DNA of 64,000 bases from an uncultured Collinsella sp. (GCA_900541675.1 UQKU01000001.1:160190-224189), one strand, 5' to 3'. Shown: positions 30,576-39,450, counted from the stretch's first letter. Notes: generated by a model from the letters alone, not told the origin. Made by a program: numbers and translations.

Positions 30576-30896
30576 ATGGCTGACATTAAGCAGATTACCC
30601 CCGAGAACTTCGGCGCTGTCGTCAACGATAGCCTGCCCGTACTGGTTGATTTTTGGGCCCCGTGGTGCGGCCCCTGCCGCTCGCTCTCGCCCATCGTAGA
30701 CGAGGTTGCCGACGAGCTGGCCGGCAAGTTGGCTGTGGCCAAGTGCAACGTCGACGACAACCAGGACCTGGCCATGAAGTATGGCGTCATGAGCATCCCC
30801 ACGCTGATTGTGTTTAAGAACGGCGAGGAGATCGACCGCTCGGTCGGCGCTCTGCCCAAGGCGAGGCTGCAGGCGCTGCTGGAGAAGCATCTGTAA
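30576..30896 (+). CDS. trxA: thioredoxin
   Basis: 106 aa from the ATG at 30576 (GGAGGT upstream). Active site WCGPC at about residue 31 in DFWAPWCGPCRSL, conserved cis-Pro in SIPTLIVFKNG. Cytoplasmic dithiol reductant. Single-gene unit; the gene upstream is divergent and a terminator follows at 31008. Confidence 0.95.
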   Translation: MADIKQITPENFGAVVNDSLPVLVDFWAPWCGPCRSLSPIVDEVADELAGKLAVAKCNVDDNQDLAMKYGVMSIPTLIVFKNGEEIDRSVGALPKARLQALLEKHL

Positions 30897-31007
30897 TACG
30901 CTTGTTACTTACCCGCCGTCCATGAGCGGTTTTGTACCGCTCGCCGGACTGCCGGGTGCGGCGCGTGCGACCACGGATAGTATGGTAGTCACAAACAGCC
31001 CCCAGTG

Positions 31008-31044
31008 AACGGGTGCGAGTCGCACAGACTCGCACCCGTTTTCT
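31008..31044 (+). terminator. Rho-independent terminator after trxA
   Basis: AACGGGTGCGAGTC and GACTCGCACCCGTT form a 14-bp perfect stem, followed by TTCTT. Confidence 0.85.
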
Positions 31045-31117
31045 TATGCAGTGGCGCGCAGAGCGGGCGTAGTAAAATCTGAACCGCCGGATTACCGCCT
31101 ACACAAGGAGATTTCCC

Positions 31118-31366
31118 ATGCATGATGTTGGAATGAACATGAGCCAGCTTGCCATGAGCGTCAAGCAGGTCGACGACACCATCGAGCTCGCTCACGAGTG
31201 GAGCCATCAGCTGCTGCATGCGACCGAGAATTTTGACATGGAGCGCATCGGCGCCAAGCTCGAGGTAGCCATGACCGCGCTGCACGAGGCCCACGACGCA
31301 CTCGAGGGCTACGAAGAGGCCATCGAGGCCGACCACAACTCCGTCGGCTCCGTGAAGCTGGTGTAA
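31118..31366 (+). CDS. small helical protein upstream of nikR
   Basis: 82 aa, ATG with AAGGAG upstream. Predicted all-helical (MSVKQVDDTIELAHEW; MERIGAKLEVAMTALHEAHDALEGYEEAIEA) with five His residues. It ends 1 base before the GTG of nikR, so the two are certainly co-transcribed and probably translationally coupled. No family recognised. The His content and the nikR/hyp context would allow a nickel-related role, but this is speculation. Confidence 0.6.
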   Translation: MHDVGMNMSQLAMSVKQVDDTIELAHEWSHQLLHATENFDMERIGAKLEVAMTALHEAHDALEGYEEAIEADHNSVGSVKLV

Positions 31367-31367
31367 C

Positions 31368-31880
31368 GTGGCCGAACACGAGCACGGCTGCGGGTACGAG
31401 CACGAGCATCCGCACGGGGCGGACGGCGACGCGGGCTGCCGCTGTAGTGGCTCCGGCTCCGAGCTGGTCCGTTTTTCGGTCACCGCGCCTGACGACCTGC
31501 TGCGCCGTTTTGACGAACAGATCGCGCGCCGCGGCGACGTGGCCAACCGCTCCGAGGCAGTCCGCGATTTGATTCGCGCCTCGATCGCCAAAGAGCAGAT
31601 GCGCACGCCCGATGAGCACGTTATCGGGTCGCTCACCATGATCTACGACCATCACACAGGCGACCTGACACGCCGCCTGGATGAGGTGCAGCACGACTAC
31701 ACCGACGAAATCGTATCGACGATGCACGTGCATCTGGATCACCACAACTGTCTGGAGATTCTGGCGCTCAAGGGTCGCGGCGAGCGCGTCTACGAACTAG
31801 CCGACCGACTGCTGGGCCTGCGCGGCGTTAAGCACGGCGAGCTCACCTGCGCCGCCACCAAGCAAAGCCTGGGGCTATAG
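31368..31880 (+). CDS. nikR: nickel-responsive regulator NikR
   Basis: 170 aa, GTG start 1 base after the previous stop. Ribbon-helix-helix DNA-binding domain at about residues 33-75 (VRFSVTAPDDLLRRFDEQI...NRSEAVRDLIR) and a C-terminal ACT-like domain with the nickel ligands in MHVHLDHHNCLEILALKG. The first about 30 residues are a His/Cys-rich extension (EHEHGCGYEHEHPHG, CRCS) absent from typical NikR of about 135 aa, and could hold extra metal. Directly upstream of hypFCDE, in keeping with nickel-enzyme control. Confidence 0.92.
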   Translation: MAEHEHGCGYEHEHPHGADGDAGCRCSGSGSELVRFSVTAPDDLLRRFDEQIARRGDVANRSEAVRDLIRASIAKEQMRTPDEHVIGSLTMIYDHHTGDLTRRLDEVQHDYTDEIVSTMHVHLDHHNCLEILALKGRGERVYELADRLLGLRGVKHGELTCAATKQSLGL

Positions 31881-31888
31881 CGCACCTG

Positions 31889-31959
31889 CCAAAAAGGGAC
31901 AGGTTTGTTGTGGCAGGTTTAGAAGTTTTACCGACCAAAATAAACCTGTCCCTTTTTGG
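31889..31959. repeat. palindromic repeat, family D (CCAAAAAGGGACAGGTTT)
   Basis: 18-bp perfect arms 31889-31906 and 31942-31959 between nikR and hypF, with TTGG(T)CGGTTTT after the second arm; it may also act as a terminator. A partial copy lies at 39724-39752. Confidence 0.65.
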
Positions 31960-31982
31960 TCGGTTTTGATGAGGGGTGTCGC

Positions 31983-34451
31983 ATGCGGCATGTGCATATT
32001 CATGTGACGGGCATTGTGCAGGGCGTTGGCATGCGACCGTTTGTGTATCGCGAGGCTATGGCGCATGGCATTTGCGGCTGGGTGCTCAATGCGGGCGACG
32101 GCGTGCACATCGAAGCGCATGCTCTGGCCGATGCGCTCGATGCTTTTGTTGACGCGCTTTCTGAGCATGCGCCTGCGGCAGCCCGCGTAGAGCATGTCGA
32201 GGTTGTGGACCTGGCAGCCAACGGTTGGGATGCCGACGATGAGCGGGCCTTTCGTATCGTAGCGTCGCAGGATCAGACCGTGCACACGACGCTCATCTCT
32301 CCCGATATCGCCACCTGTGACGACTGCCTGCGCGAACTGTTCGACCCCACCGACCGACGCTATCACTACCCCTTTATCAACTGCACTAACTGCGGGCCGC
32401 GCTTTACCATCATCCGCTCGCTGCCTTACGATCGAGCGGCCACCTCGATGGATTGTTTTCCCATGTGTCCCGAGTGCGCCGTGGAGTATGCCGACCCACT
32501 CGACCGGCGTTTTCACGCGCAGCCCGATGCCTGCTTTGATTGCGGGCCGCATATTACGTGGAGCGAGGCTGTGAACGGCAATGCGTGCGGGAATTCGTCC
32601 GCGACACCGGCCGTCGGTACCACACGCGAGGCCAGCGACGCTATCATCGAGCGCTGCGTTGAGCTGCTGGCCGACGGTGGCATCGTCGCCATCAAGGGTC
32701 TGGGCGGATTTCACTTGGCATGCGACGCCTCCAACGAGCAGGCGGTAGCCGAGCTTCGCCGCCGCAAACGCCGCAGCAACAAACCGCTTGCCGTTATGGT
32801 GCGCGACCTTGCCGACGTTGAACGCCTGTGCCATGTCAACGACATTGAGCGCGGCTTGCTGGCCGGCAGCATTCGCCCCATTGTGCTGCTGCGCCGACGT
32901 GCCGCTTGCGAGAGCGGCGGCTCCCCCGACGCCCTCGCGCTCGCGCATTCCGTCGCGCACGACCTTCCCGAGCTCGGTGTCATGCTCCCCTACACCCCGC
33001 TTCAGCATCTGTTGCTTGCCGCGGCAGAAACCCGCGGCATGCACGCGCTCGTCATGACCAGCGGAAATCTGAGCGAAGAACCCATCGAGACCGACGACGA
33101 CCTTGCCTGGGAACGCCTCGTTGCCGCCGGCATCGCCGACGCGTTGCTCGGTAACGACCGCGCGATCCTCTCGCGCTACGACGACTCTTTGGTACACGTG
33201 GTCGACGGCGCTGTTATGCCCGTTCGCCGCGCTCGCGGATATGCACCCCAGCCGCTGCCGTTGCCGGCGCTCGACGGCACTCCGTCCTGCGTGCTCGCCT
33301 GTGGGCCACAACAAAAAGCCACGATTGCACTCACGCGTGAAGGGACGAACGGCGAGGCAACCTGTTTTGTGTCGCAGCATATCGGCGATGTTGAAAACGG
33401 CGAGACCTTCGATGCCTGGAACGCCGCGCGCACGCGCTTGGAAGATCTCTTTGACTTGGCACCCGCCGCCTTGGCCTGCGATGTACACCCCAGTTATTTA
33501 TCGGGTCAGTGGGCGCGCGAGCAGGCACGGGAGCACAATCTGCCGCTTATCGAAGTCCAGCACCATCATGCGCACATCGCAAGCGTGATGGCAGAAGCGA
33601 TTGTCACAGGCCAGCTTGCGCCCGAGGCGCGCGTCCTCGGCATTGCCTTCGATGGCACGGGCGCCGGCACCGATGGCACCATATGGGGCGGCGAGTTTCT
33701 TGTCGCTGGCCTTGCTGACTTTGAGCGCGCAGCGCATCTGCGCACTTGGGCCCTACCCGGTGGCGTAGCGTCCGTACGCGACGCCCGCCGCAACGCCTTT
33801 GCCCTGCTCAGTGAGCTCGGCCTGCTCGAGCACCCAGGTGCCGCTCGGCTTTTGGACAGCCTCGACGAGCAAACGCGCCGCGTGACAGCCACCATGATCG
33901 AGCGCGGCATCAACAGCCCGCGTACCAGCAGCATGGGGCGTCTCTTTGATGCCGCGGCAGCAATTCTGGGCATCTGCGACAAGGCAACCTACGAGGGCGA
34001 ACCCGCCATAGAACTCGAAGCCGCCGCCTGGCGCGCGCTCAGCAGTGAAAGTGCCTGCCTCACCGGCAATATAGCCGGCTTTTCCGTAACCGAATCATCC
34101 CGTCCGGACGCCCACCATGTTCTAAACTCCAGATCGCTTATTGAGGCGCTTTTGGAGGGAATCAGGGCCGGCGCTGCGGCCTACAGGCTCGCGCTCGATT
34201 TCCATATCGCCATCGCGCGCTCTTCGGCACGAATCGCACGCGAAATCTGCGCGCGCGAAAGCATCGATACCGTCGCGCTCTCGGGCGGCGTGTTCATGAA
34301 CCGACTTTTGCTTCAGCTCCTTACCCACGAACTCAAAGACGCCGGTCTTGCCGTCTTGGTCCCCCACTCCGTGCCCGTCAACGACGGCTGCATCGCCTAC
34401 GGTCAGGCCGCCATCGCTCGCGCTCGCCTTGCGCAGACAGCATCGCGATAG
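31983..34451 (+). CDS. hypF: carbamoyltransferase HypF
   Basis: 822 aa from the ATG at 31983 (GAGGGG upstream). It makes the thiocarbamate on HypE that becomes the CN ligands of the [NiFe] centre. Acylphosphatase domain at about 1-90 (GIVQGVGMRPFVYR); two zinc-finger motifs (CDDCLRELF...CTNCGP and CPECAVEYA...CFDCGP) at about 105-185; YrdC-like domain at about 205-390 (LGGFHLACDA); Kae1-like domain to the end with HHHAHIASVMAE, FDGTGAGTDGTIWGGEF and LSGGVFMNRLLL. Confidence 0.96.
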   Translation: MRHVHIHVTGIVQGVGMRPFVYREAMAHGICGWVLNAGDGVHIEAHALADALDAFVDALSEHAPAAARVEHVEVVDLAANGWDADDERAFRIVASQDQTVHTTLISPDIATCDDCLRELFDPTDRRYHYPFINCTNCGPRFTIIRSLPYDRAATSMDCFPMCPECAVEYADPLDRRFHAQPDACFDCGPHITWSEAVNGNACGNSSATPAVGTTREASDAIIERCVELLADGGIVAIKGLGGFHLACDASNEQAVAELRRRKRRSNKPLAVMVRDLADVERLCHVNDIERGLLAGSIRPIVLLRRRAACESGGSPDALALAHSVAHDLPELGVMLPYTPLQHLLLAAAETRGMHALVMTSGNLSEEPIETDDDLAWERLVAAGIADALLGNDRAILSRYDDSLVHVVDGAVMPVRRARGYAPQPLPLPALDGTPSCVLACGPQQKATIALTREGTNGEATCFVSQHIGDVENGETFDAWNAARTRLEDLFDLAPAALACDVHPSYLSGQWAREQAREHNLPLIEVQHHHAHIASVMAEAIVTGQLAPEARVLGIAFDGTGAGTDGTIWGGEFLVAGLADFERAAHLRTWALPGGVASVRDARRNAFALLSELGLLEHPGAARLLDSLDEQTRRVTATMIERGINSPRTSSMGRLFDAAAAILGICDKATYEGEPAIELEAAAWRALSSESACLTGNIAGFSVTESSRPDAHHVLNSRSLIEALLEGIRAGAAAYRLALDFHIAIARSSARIAREICARESIDTVALSGGVFMNRLLLQLLTHELKDAGLAVLVPHSVPVNDGCIAYGQAAIARARLAQTASR

Positions 34452-34582
34452 GCCGTTTTGCCAGCCTGCGCGCCGCCGTCTCACAGGTGTAACGCGTTTG
34501 CTCGTGACTTCCGCGAGCGCTACCATCAACTGATGGGTAATTAGGCGCCTATCCAGCGCAAAACGTATAAAAGGGGAACATT

Positions 34583-34843
34583 ATGTGCCTTGCCGTTCCC
34601 GGTAAAGTGGTCAAACGCGACGACGACCTTAAGGCGACCGTCGACATGATGGGCATCGAGCGCCCCGTTTCGCTGCGCCTCGTGCCGACGGCACAGGTAG
34701 GCGACTATATTCTCGTGCACGCCGGCTTTGGCATTCAGATTGTCGACGAGCAGGAAGCCCAAGAGACACTCGAGCTCGTCAATACCATGACCGAACTGGT
34801 CGAAGAAGACCAGCTGGCCACCAACCCGGCGGAGGCTTACTAG
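34583..34843 (+). CDS. hypC: hydrogenase assembly chaperone HypC
   Basis: 86 aa. Begins MCLAVPGKV, with the essential Cys2 that carries the Fe(CN)2CO unit; the remainder forms the small beta-barrel with a C-terminal helix. GGGG RBS upstream. Its stop overlaps the GTG of hypD (TAGTG), so the two are translationally coupled. Confidence 0.95.
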   Translation: MCLAVPGKVVKRDDDLKATVDMMGIERPVSLRLVPTAQVGDYILVHAGFGIQIVDEQEAQETLELVNTMTELVEEDQLATNPAEAY

Positions 34844-35955
34844 TGGCGGCCGGACAGCCGGCTCGCTCCGGTATCGACTTTTCGGCATTTCGCAATCCCA
34901 AGCTGGCTCGCGAGCTCATCGAGCGCATCCGTGAACTCGTCGGCGACCGCGCCATCAACCTTATGGAAGTCTGCGGCACGCACACCGTGAGCATCGGTCG
35001 CTATGGCTTTCGCTCCATTATGCCTGCCGGGCTCAAACTGCTGAGCGGTCCGGGTTGCCCCGTCTGCGTTACCGCCAACCGCGATATCGACCATGCAATC
35101 GCGCTCGCCAAGATGGACGGCGCCATCATCACCACCTTTGGCGACATGATGCGCGTGCCCGGGTCGTCTACCTCGCTCGCCGCGCAAAAGGCGGCGGGGC
35201 GCGATATTCGCATTGTGTACTCCCCGCTCGATGCACTCGGTATCGCCGAACACAACCCCGATCGCCCGGTCATCTTTATGGGCGTCGGCTTTGAGACCAC
35301 GACGCCCACCATCGCCGCCGCCATTTTGGAGGCCGATGCACGCGGACTCCAGAACTTCTCGGTCTATTGCACTCACAAGACCACGCCGCCGGCGCTGCGC
35401 GCCATCGCCAACGATCCCGAGACCACTATCGACGGCTTTATCCTTCCGGGACACGTCGCCACCATCACGGGCTTAGCCCCCTTTGACTTTTTGGTCGATG
35501 AGTTTAAGACTCCAGGCGTGGTAACGGGATTTGAGCCGGTCGACATCTTGCAGGGTATCTGCATGCTGGTCCAGATGGTTGTTGAGGGGCAGCCCGCAAT
35601 CGACAACGCCTACCGCCGTGGCGTCAATGCAGACGGCAACCCCGTGGCGCGCCAGCTGGTCGAGCAGGTGTTTGAGCCGTGCGACACCACATGGCGCGGT
35701 CTGGGGCCGATTGCCGGCTCGGGTCTTTCCATCCGGCCCGAATTCGCGCGCTTTGATGCCGGCGTCCGCTTTGACGTACCCGTTGAGGCGACAGTCGAGC
35801 CGCGCGGGTGCCGCTGCGGCGACGTGCTGCGCGGGGCCATTACGCCGAGCAATTGCCCGCTCTTTGGCCGCGCATGCACGCCCGAACATCCCGTCGGCCC
35901 GTGCATGGTGAGCTCCGAGGGCAGCTGCGCGGCGTACTACCGCTACCGAGGCTAA
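34843..35955 (+). CDS. hypD: hydrogenase formation protein HypD
   Basis: 370 aa, GTG start overlapping hypC by one base. Scaffold with HypC for assembly of Fe(CN)2CO. Conserved motifs MEVCGTHT near residue 42, LLSGPGCPVCVT near 67, GVGFETTTP near 146 and the C-terminal Fe-S cysteines in CRCGDVLRG...CPLFGRACTPEHPVGPCMVSSEGSCAAYY. Confidence 0.96.
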   Translation: MAAGQPARSGIDFSAFRNPKLARELIERIRELVGDRAINLMEVCGTHTVSIGRYGFRSIMPAGLKLLSGPGCPVCVTANRDIDHAIALAKMDGAIITTFGDMMRVPGSSTSLAAQKAAGRDIRIVYSPLDALGIAEHNPDRPVIFMGVGFETTTPTIAAAILEADARGLQNFSVYCTHKTTPPALRAIANDPETTIDGFILPGHVATITGLAPFDFLVDEFKTPGVVTGFEPVDILQGICMLVQMVVEGQPAIDNAYRRGVNADGNPVARQLVEQVFEPCDTTWRGLGPIAGSGLSIRPEFARFDAGVRFDVPVEATVEPRGCRCGDVLRGAITPSNCPLFGRACTPEHPVGPCMVSSEGSCAAYYRYRG

Positions 35956-35997
35956 TGGGTTCCGCCGCTCTAACGAACGGCGGGCCGGTCGACGCTG
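35956..35997. repeat. short hairpin repeat, family J
   Basis: CCGCCGCTC-TAAC-GAACGGCGG followed by GGTCGACGCTGC, nearly identical to the block at 656-693 upstream of hypA. It sits between hypD and hypE. Confidence 0.5.
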
Positions 35998-36039
35998 CAC
36001 CTCACCCATATAATTCCGTCCTCGATTGGAGTTTTCGAT

Positions 36040-37074
36040 ATGTCCCGTACTGCCACCGATAGCACTGTCCTGTTGGGCCACGGCTCTGGCGGCCAGATGA
36101 TGAAACGCATCATCGATGAAGTCTTTTTGGATGCCTTTGGGTCGCCCGAACTGCTCGAGGGCAACGATGCCGGCGTCGCTGCGCTGCCCGCGAGCGGGCG
36201 CATCGCCATGTCGACCGACAGCTTTGTAGTCTCGCCGCAGTTCTTCCCCGGCGGCAATATCGGCCGACTCGCCGTGTGCGGAACCGTCAACGACGTCGCG
36301 ACCTCGGGCGCTAACGTGCGCTACCTCTCATGCGGCTTTATCCTCGAAGAGGGCTATCCCATGGACAAGCTGCGCCAGATTGTGCAGACCATGGCCGAAA
36401 CGGCACATGAGGCAGGCGTGAAGATTATCACCGGCGACACCAAGGTGGTCGAGCGCGGCGGGGCCGACGGCGTCTATATCAATACCGCCGGCGTGGGCGA
36501 GGTGCCCACGGGCGTGGCACTCAGCGGCGCCAACTGCCGGCCCGGCGATGTCATTCTGGTATCGGGTACGCTGGGCGACCACGGCATCGCCATCATGAGC
36601 CAACGCGAGGGCCTGGCGTTTTCGAGCGACATCGAAAGCGACGCCGCACCGCTCAACCACCTGGTTGCCGATGTGCTTGCCGCAGCGCCCGACACGCGCT
36701 GCTTCCGCGACCCCACGCGCGGTGGCCTGGCCTCGACGCTCAACGAGTTTGCGCAGGCCAGCGGCGTTGCCATGGAGGTCGACGAGGATGCCGTGCCCGT
36801 GCGCCCCGACGTGCAGGCAGCCTGCGAGATGCTCGGCTACGACGTGCTGCAGGTGGCAAACGAGGGCAAGATGGTCGCCGTGGTGCCGGCCGAACAGGCA
36901 GATGCGGCACTGGCCGCCATGCGCGCCGCCCGCTACGGCGAGAACGCTGCCATTATCGGCCGCGTGCTGCCGCTTGCCGAGGGCGCCCGTCCCGCCGCGC
37001 GCATACGCACCGGCTGGGGCTCGACCCGTATCCTCGACATGCTCGTGGGAGAGCAGCTGCCGAGGATTTGCTAA
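36040..37074 (+). CDS. hypE: carbamoyl dehydratase HypE
   Basis: 344 aa, full length. PurM-like ATP-dependent dehydratase that turns its own C-terminal thiocarbamate into thiocyanate. LGHGSGGQMM near residue 14, VFLDAFGSPELLEGNDAGV, MSTDSFVVSPQFFPGG, and the family's C-terminal PRIC with the modified cysteine as the last residue. Ends the hypF-C-D-E run. Confidence 0.97.
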   Translation: MSRTATDSTVLLGHGSGGQMMKRIIDEVFLDAFGSPELLEGNDAGVAALPASGRIAMSTDSFVVSPQFFPGGNIGRLAVCGTVNDVATSGANVRYLSCGFILEEGYPMDKLRQIVQTMAETAHEAGVKIITGDTKVVERGGADGVYINTAGVGEVPTGVALSGANCRPGDVILVSGTLGDHGIAIMSQREGLAFSSDIESDAAPLNHLVADVLAAAPDTRCFRDPTRGGLASTLNEFAQASGVAMEVDEDAVPVRPDVQAACEMLGYDVLQVANEGKMVAVVPAEQADAALAAMRAARYGENAAIIGRVLPLAEGARPAARIRTGWGSTRILDMLVGEQLPRIC

Positions 37075-37179
37075 CGACAAAGGCTCAGGGCTATTAAAGA
37101 TATTCAGATTCCAAACATGCCCGGCACGCATGCCCAGTATCATGGGGTGCGTTTTACAACTCAAGCGGCAGGAGCACCC

Positions 37180-37848
37180 ATGGCAGCAGCTTTTTCCCAT
37201 GTGATCTTTGACCTGGACGGCACCATTCTCAACACGCTCGAGGACCTGGCGGCCGCCGGCAACCATACCTGCGAGATGCACGGCTGGCCCACGTTTGCTG
37301 TTGACGAATACCGCTATAAGGTGGGAAACGGCATGCTCAAGCTGGTTGAGCGCTTTATGCCTGCCGAGTATGCGGGCGACGGCCGCATGTTTGAGCAGGC
37401 GCTTGCCGAGTTTAGGGCTTACTACGGCGAGCACAAGGAGGACCACACCGCCCCCTATGCCGGCACAATCGAGATGCTCGACCGCCTGCGTGCCGCGGGC
37501 GTGCAGCTTGCCGTGCTCACCAACAAGGACCACGTCTCGGCGGCTCCGCTTATCGAAAAGTATTTTGGTTCCGAGCGCTTTGCGCTGGTACAGGGCCGTG
37601 TCGATGCGTTTCCGCCTAAGCCCGAAGCACCCGTCACGCTGCATGTGATGGAGGAGCTGGGTGCTGATCCGGCAACCACGCTCTATGTGGGCGATTCCAA
37701 TGTCGATATCCTGACCGGCCACAACGCCGGCCTTAAGAGCGCGGGCGTCAGCTGGGGCTTCCGCGGCCGCGCAGAGCTGGAAGCCGCCGGCGCCGACTAC
37801 GTGGTGGACACCCAGGCAGAGCTCGCGGCGCTGGTGCTGGGCGAGTAA
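37180..37848 (+). CDS. HAD-family hydrolase, phosphoglycolate phosphatase-like
   Basis: 222 aa from the ATG at 37180 (CAGGAG upstream). HAD motif I FDLDGTILNTL at residues 10-20, motif II VLTNK near 109, motif III Lys in PPKPEAP near 147 and motif IV YVGDSNVDI near 169; alpha-helical C1 cap. Similar to Gph/PGP, but the substrate cannot be assigned by motif. It follows hypE by about 100 bp and is not obviously part of that function. Confidence 0.8.
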   Translation: MAAAFSHVIFDLDGTILNTLEDLAAAGNHTCEMHGWPTFAVDEYRYKVGNGMLKLVERFMPAEYAGDGRMFEQALAEFRAYYGEHKEDHTAPYAGTIEMLDRLRAAGVQLAVLTNKDHVSAAPLIEKYFGSERFALVQGRVDAFPPKPEAPVTLHVMEELGADPATTLYVGDSNVDILTGHNAGLKSAGVSWGFRGRAELEAAGADYVVDTQAELAALVLGE

Positions 37849-37866
37849 CCGCTCATCCCTCCCACG

Positions 37867-37901
37867 GGCAGCTAATGTGGGACGGGACTCTTTTAGCTGC
37901 C
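37867..37901. repeat. palindromic repeat, family F
   Basis: GGCAGCTAA and TTAGCTGCC arms around TGTGGGACGGGACTCTTT. Nineteen bases beyond the phosphatase stop; it may serve as its terminator. Confidence 0.55.
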
Positions 37902-37971
37902 CCCCGCACCAAAGAAGTGTCCCCAAGTGCCGCCCCAATGACTACCATGGCAACGCCGCAGGTAGAGGACG

Positions 37972-38117
37972 GACAGCGAAAACGCCCCTAAGCGAGCAAG
38001 GTGACGTGAAATGAAAGGGCGCTGACCTTCTGGTCGCACGCTTGAAATTGAACGTCAGATTGCCGCTTAGGGGCGTTTGCAGCGTCAACTGGTTACGCGG
38101 TTCGTAGAACCGCGTAA
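37972..38117. ncRNA. structured RNA-like element, copy 1 (covaries with 42302-42447)
   Basis: Helices: P1 14 bp perfect, 37981-37994 with 38064-38077; P2 5 bp, 38003-38007 with 38052-38056; P3 hairpin with TTCT loop near 38025-38038; P4 11-bp perfect hairpin TTACGCGGTTC/GAACCGCGTAA at 38093-38117. Aligned without gaps up to P4 to the copy at 42302, with paired substitutions. It ends 4 bases from the stop codon (38122) of a minus-strand lipoprotein gene, so on that strand it is the 3' UTR; the GGGGCGTTTTC end of P1 could then terminate transcription. The strand of action is unknown. Confidence 0.7.
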
Positions 38118-38121
38118 TCCC

Positions 38122-38679
38122 CTAGCTCATCATCGCATTCATCATCTCGGTGGTTGCGGAATCGTCGGCAGACCACTCGTTATCCTCGTTGGCGGAATAC
38201 TTAAAGGTGACCTTGGTGTCCTTGGTCTTAGCGGCCTTGGTCACGTCGACCATCACCTGGCCGGCCATCTTGTACAGGTCGTCCTCGGAAGGCGTCGTAT
38301 CGAGTGCGGCGACCTTCTCCTGATACTGGGTGGCGAAATCTTCGACGATCTTGTTCATGGACTTGCAGGTGATGGTGACCTCGGCAGTCGCAGTACCCTT
38401 GTCCTCGTCAACCGTCACATCGCCGATCTTGTAGTCAAAGCCCTCGAGATAGCTCTTGGCATACTCCTTGGGATCGATACCCAGCTGCTCAAACTCGTCG
38501 CCCGAAGCCTTTTCCAGACCGGAGAGGAAGTCATCTCCGCCGTTCTTGATCTCGTCAAACTGGCTCGTAAGGTCGTTGGTGATGAGCTCCTCCACCGAAG
38601 GCCCTCCGCAGCCGGAAAGCAAAACCACGCACGTGACCAGGGCAGCCATCAGGGGCGCAAGCAGCAGCTTCTTTTTCAT
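38122..38679 (-). CDS. lipoprotein of unknown function
   Basis: 185 aa from the ATG at 38679 with GGAGG upstream. Signal peptide MKKKLLLAPLMAALVTCVVLL and lipobox LSGC at about 19-22 predict attachment to the outer face of the membrane. The mature part is acidic, has a DUF-like ~45-residue helical pattern and ends EMMNAMMS. No domain recognised; the length and pattern are those of small DUF4854/DUF5105-like lipoproteins common in gut Firmicutes and Coriobacteria (uncertain). Confidence 0.6.
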   Translation of the reverse strand: MKKKLLLAPLMAALVTCVVLLSGCGGPSVEELITNDLTSQFDEIKNGGDDFLSGLEKASGDEFEQLGIDPKEYAKSYLEGFDYKIGDVTVDEDKGTATAEVTITCKSMNKIVEDFATQYQEKVAALDTTPSEDDLYKMAGQVMVDVTKAAKTKDTKVTFKYSANEDNEWSADDSATTEMMNAMMS

Positions 38680-38857
38680 GACAGTCCTCCAAACAAGCGG
38701 CACCGCGTTCCTCGCGCAGCGCACGTCGTAACAGTAAGTTCATATTAGCGGCTCCGTCCAAACCCCTACGTCGCAAAAGCGCGGACGGCTCAATTTGACG
38801 AACAAATGGCCCGTGAAGCAAGCCCCCCTGCAATAAAACGCACCTGCTTAGCCCATT

Positions 38858-38890
38858 AAAAAAGGGTGGCCGGACAACCCGACCACCCTT
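38858..38890 (-). terminator. Rho-independent terminator after the EIIA gene
   Basis: On the minus strand, AAGGGTGGTCGGG pairs with CCGGCCACCCTT and is followed by TTTTTT. It lies 24 bases beyond the stop codon. Confidence 0.8.
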
Positions 38891-38913
38891 GCGCATCTTC
38901 TGGATGCCGCAGA

Positions 38914-39450
38914 CTACTTGCGGACGACCTTAACGATGGCGTCACCGGCGGCGACGGCAGACTCGGCCTCGACAGCGAGCTCGACGTCAGCGAACTCGGC
39001 GGTGTTGGACACGGCCACGACGACGCAGTCCTTGTAACCGGCGGCAGCGATCTTGGCGCGGTCGATCTTGAGTATGGGCTGACCAGCTTTGACAACGTCG
39101 TCGGCCTTGACGAAGCCCTCGAAGCCATCACCGTTCATGTTGACGGTATCGACGCCAACGTGCACCAGAACCTCGATGCCGCTATCGGACTGCAGGCCCA
39201 CGGCGTGACCCATGGTGACGGTCACCTTGCCGTCGCAGGGAGCGTAGACCAGGTCGTCCTCGGGCCACACAGCGCAGCCCTTGCCCAGAACCTCGCCACC
39301 AAAGACGGGATCGGGCACGTCGGCCATCTTGATGACCTTGCCCTTGACAGGCGAGCACAGCACGTCGGCGCCAGCAGAAGCAGAGATGGAGGCCGGAGCA
39401 GCAGCTGCCGCGGGCTCAGCCTTCTTCTTAAACATGTCAAACAGACCCAT
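38914..39450 (-). CDS. PTS glucose-type EIIA component
   Basis: 178 aa from the ATG at 39450 (AGGAGA upstream). Single-domain EIIA-Glc family: an Ala/Pro-rich linker at 12-25, then the beta-sandwich with PVFGGEVLGKGCAVWP, the phosphorylated His in VLVHVGVDTVNMNG (HVGVDTV) and a conserved second His in MGHAVGLQS. It accepts phosphate from HPr and passes it to an EIIB, which is not encoded here. The RpiR gene at 39777 is divergent and could control it. Confidence 0.88.
   Translation of the reverse strand: MGLFDMFKKKAEPAAAAAPASISASAGADVLCSPVKGKVIKMADVPDPVFGGEVLGKGCAVWPEDDLVYAPCDGKVTVTMGHAVGLQSDSGIEVLVHVGVDTVNMNGDGFEGFVKADDVVKAGQPILKIDRAKIAAAGYKDCVVVAVSNTAEFADVELAVEAESAVAAGDAIVKVVRK

Noticed and set aside
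31875..33488. 537-codon minus-strand frame opposite hypF
   Set aside because: Shadow of hypF, which has full family motifs.
36328..37938. 536-codon minus-strand frame opposite hypE and the phosphatase
   Set aside because: It spans two unrelated plus-strand genes and an intergenic repeat; no motif.
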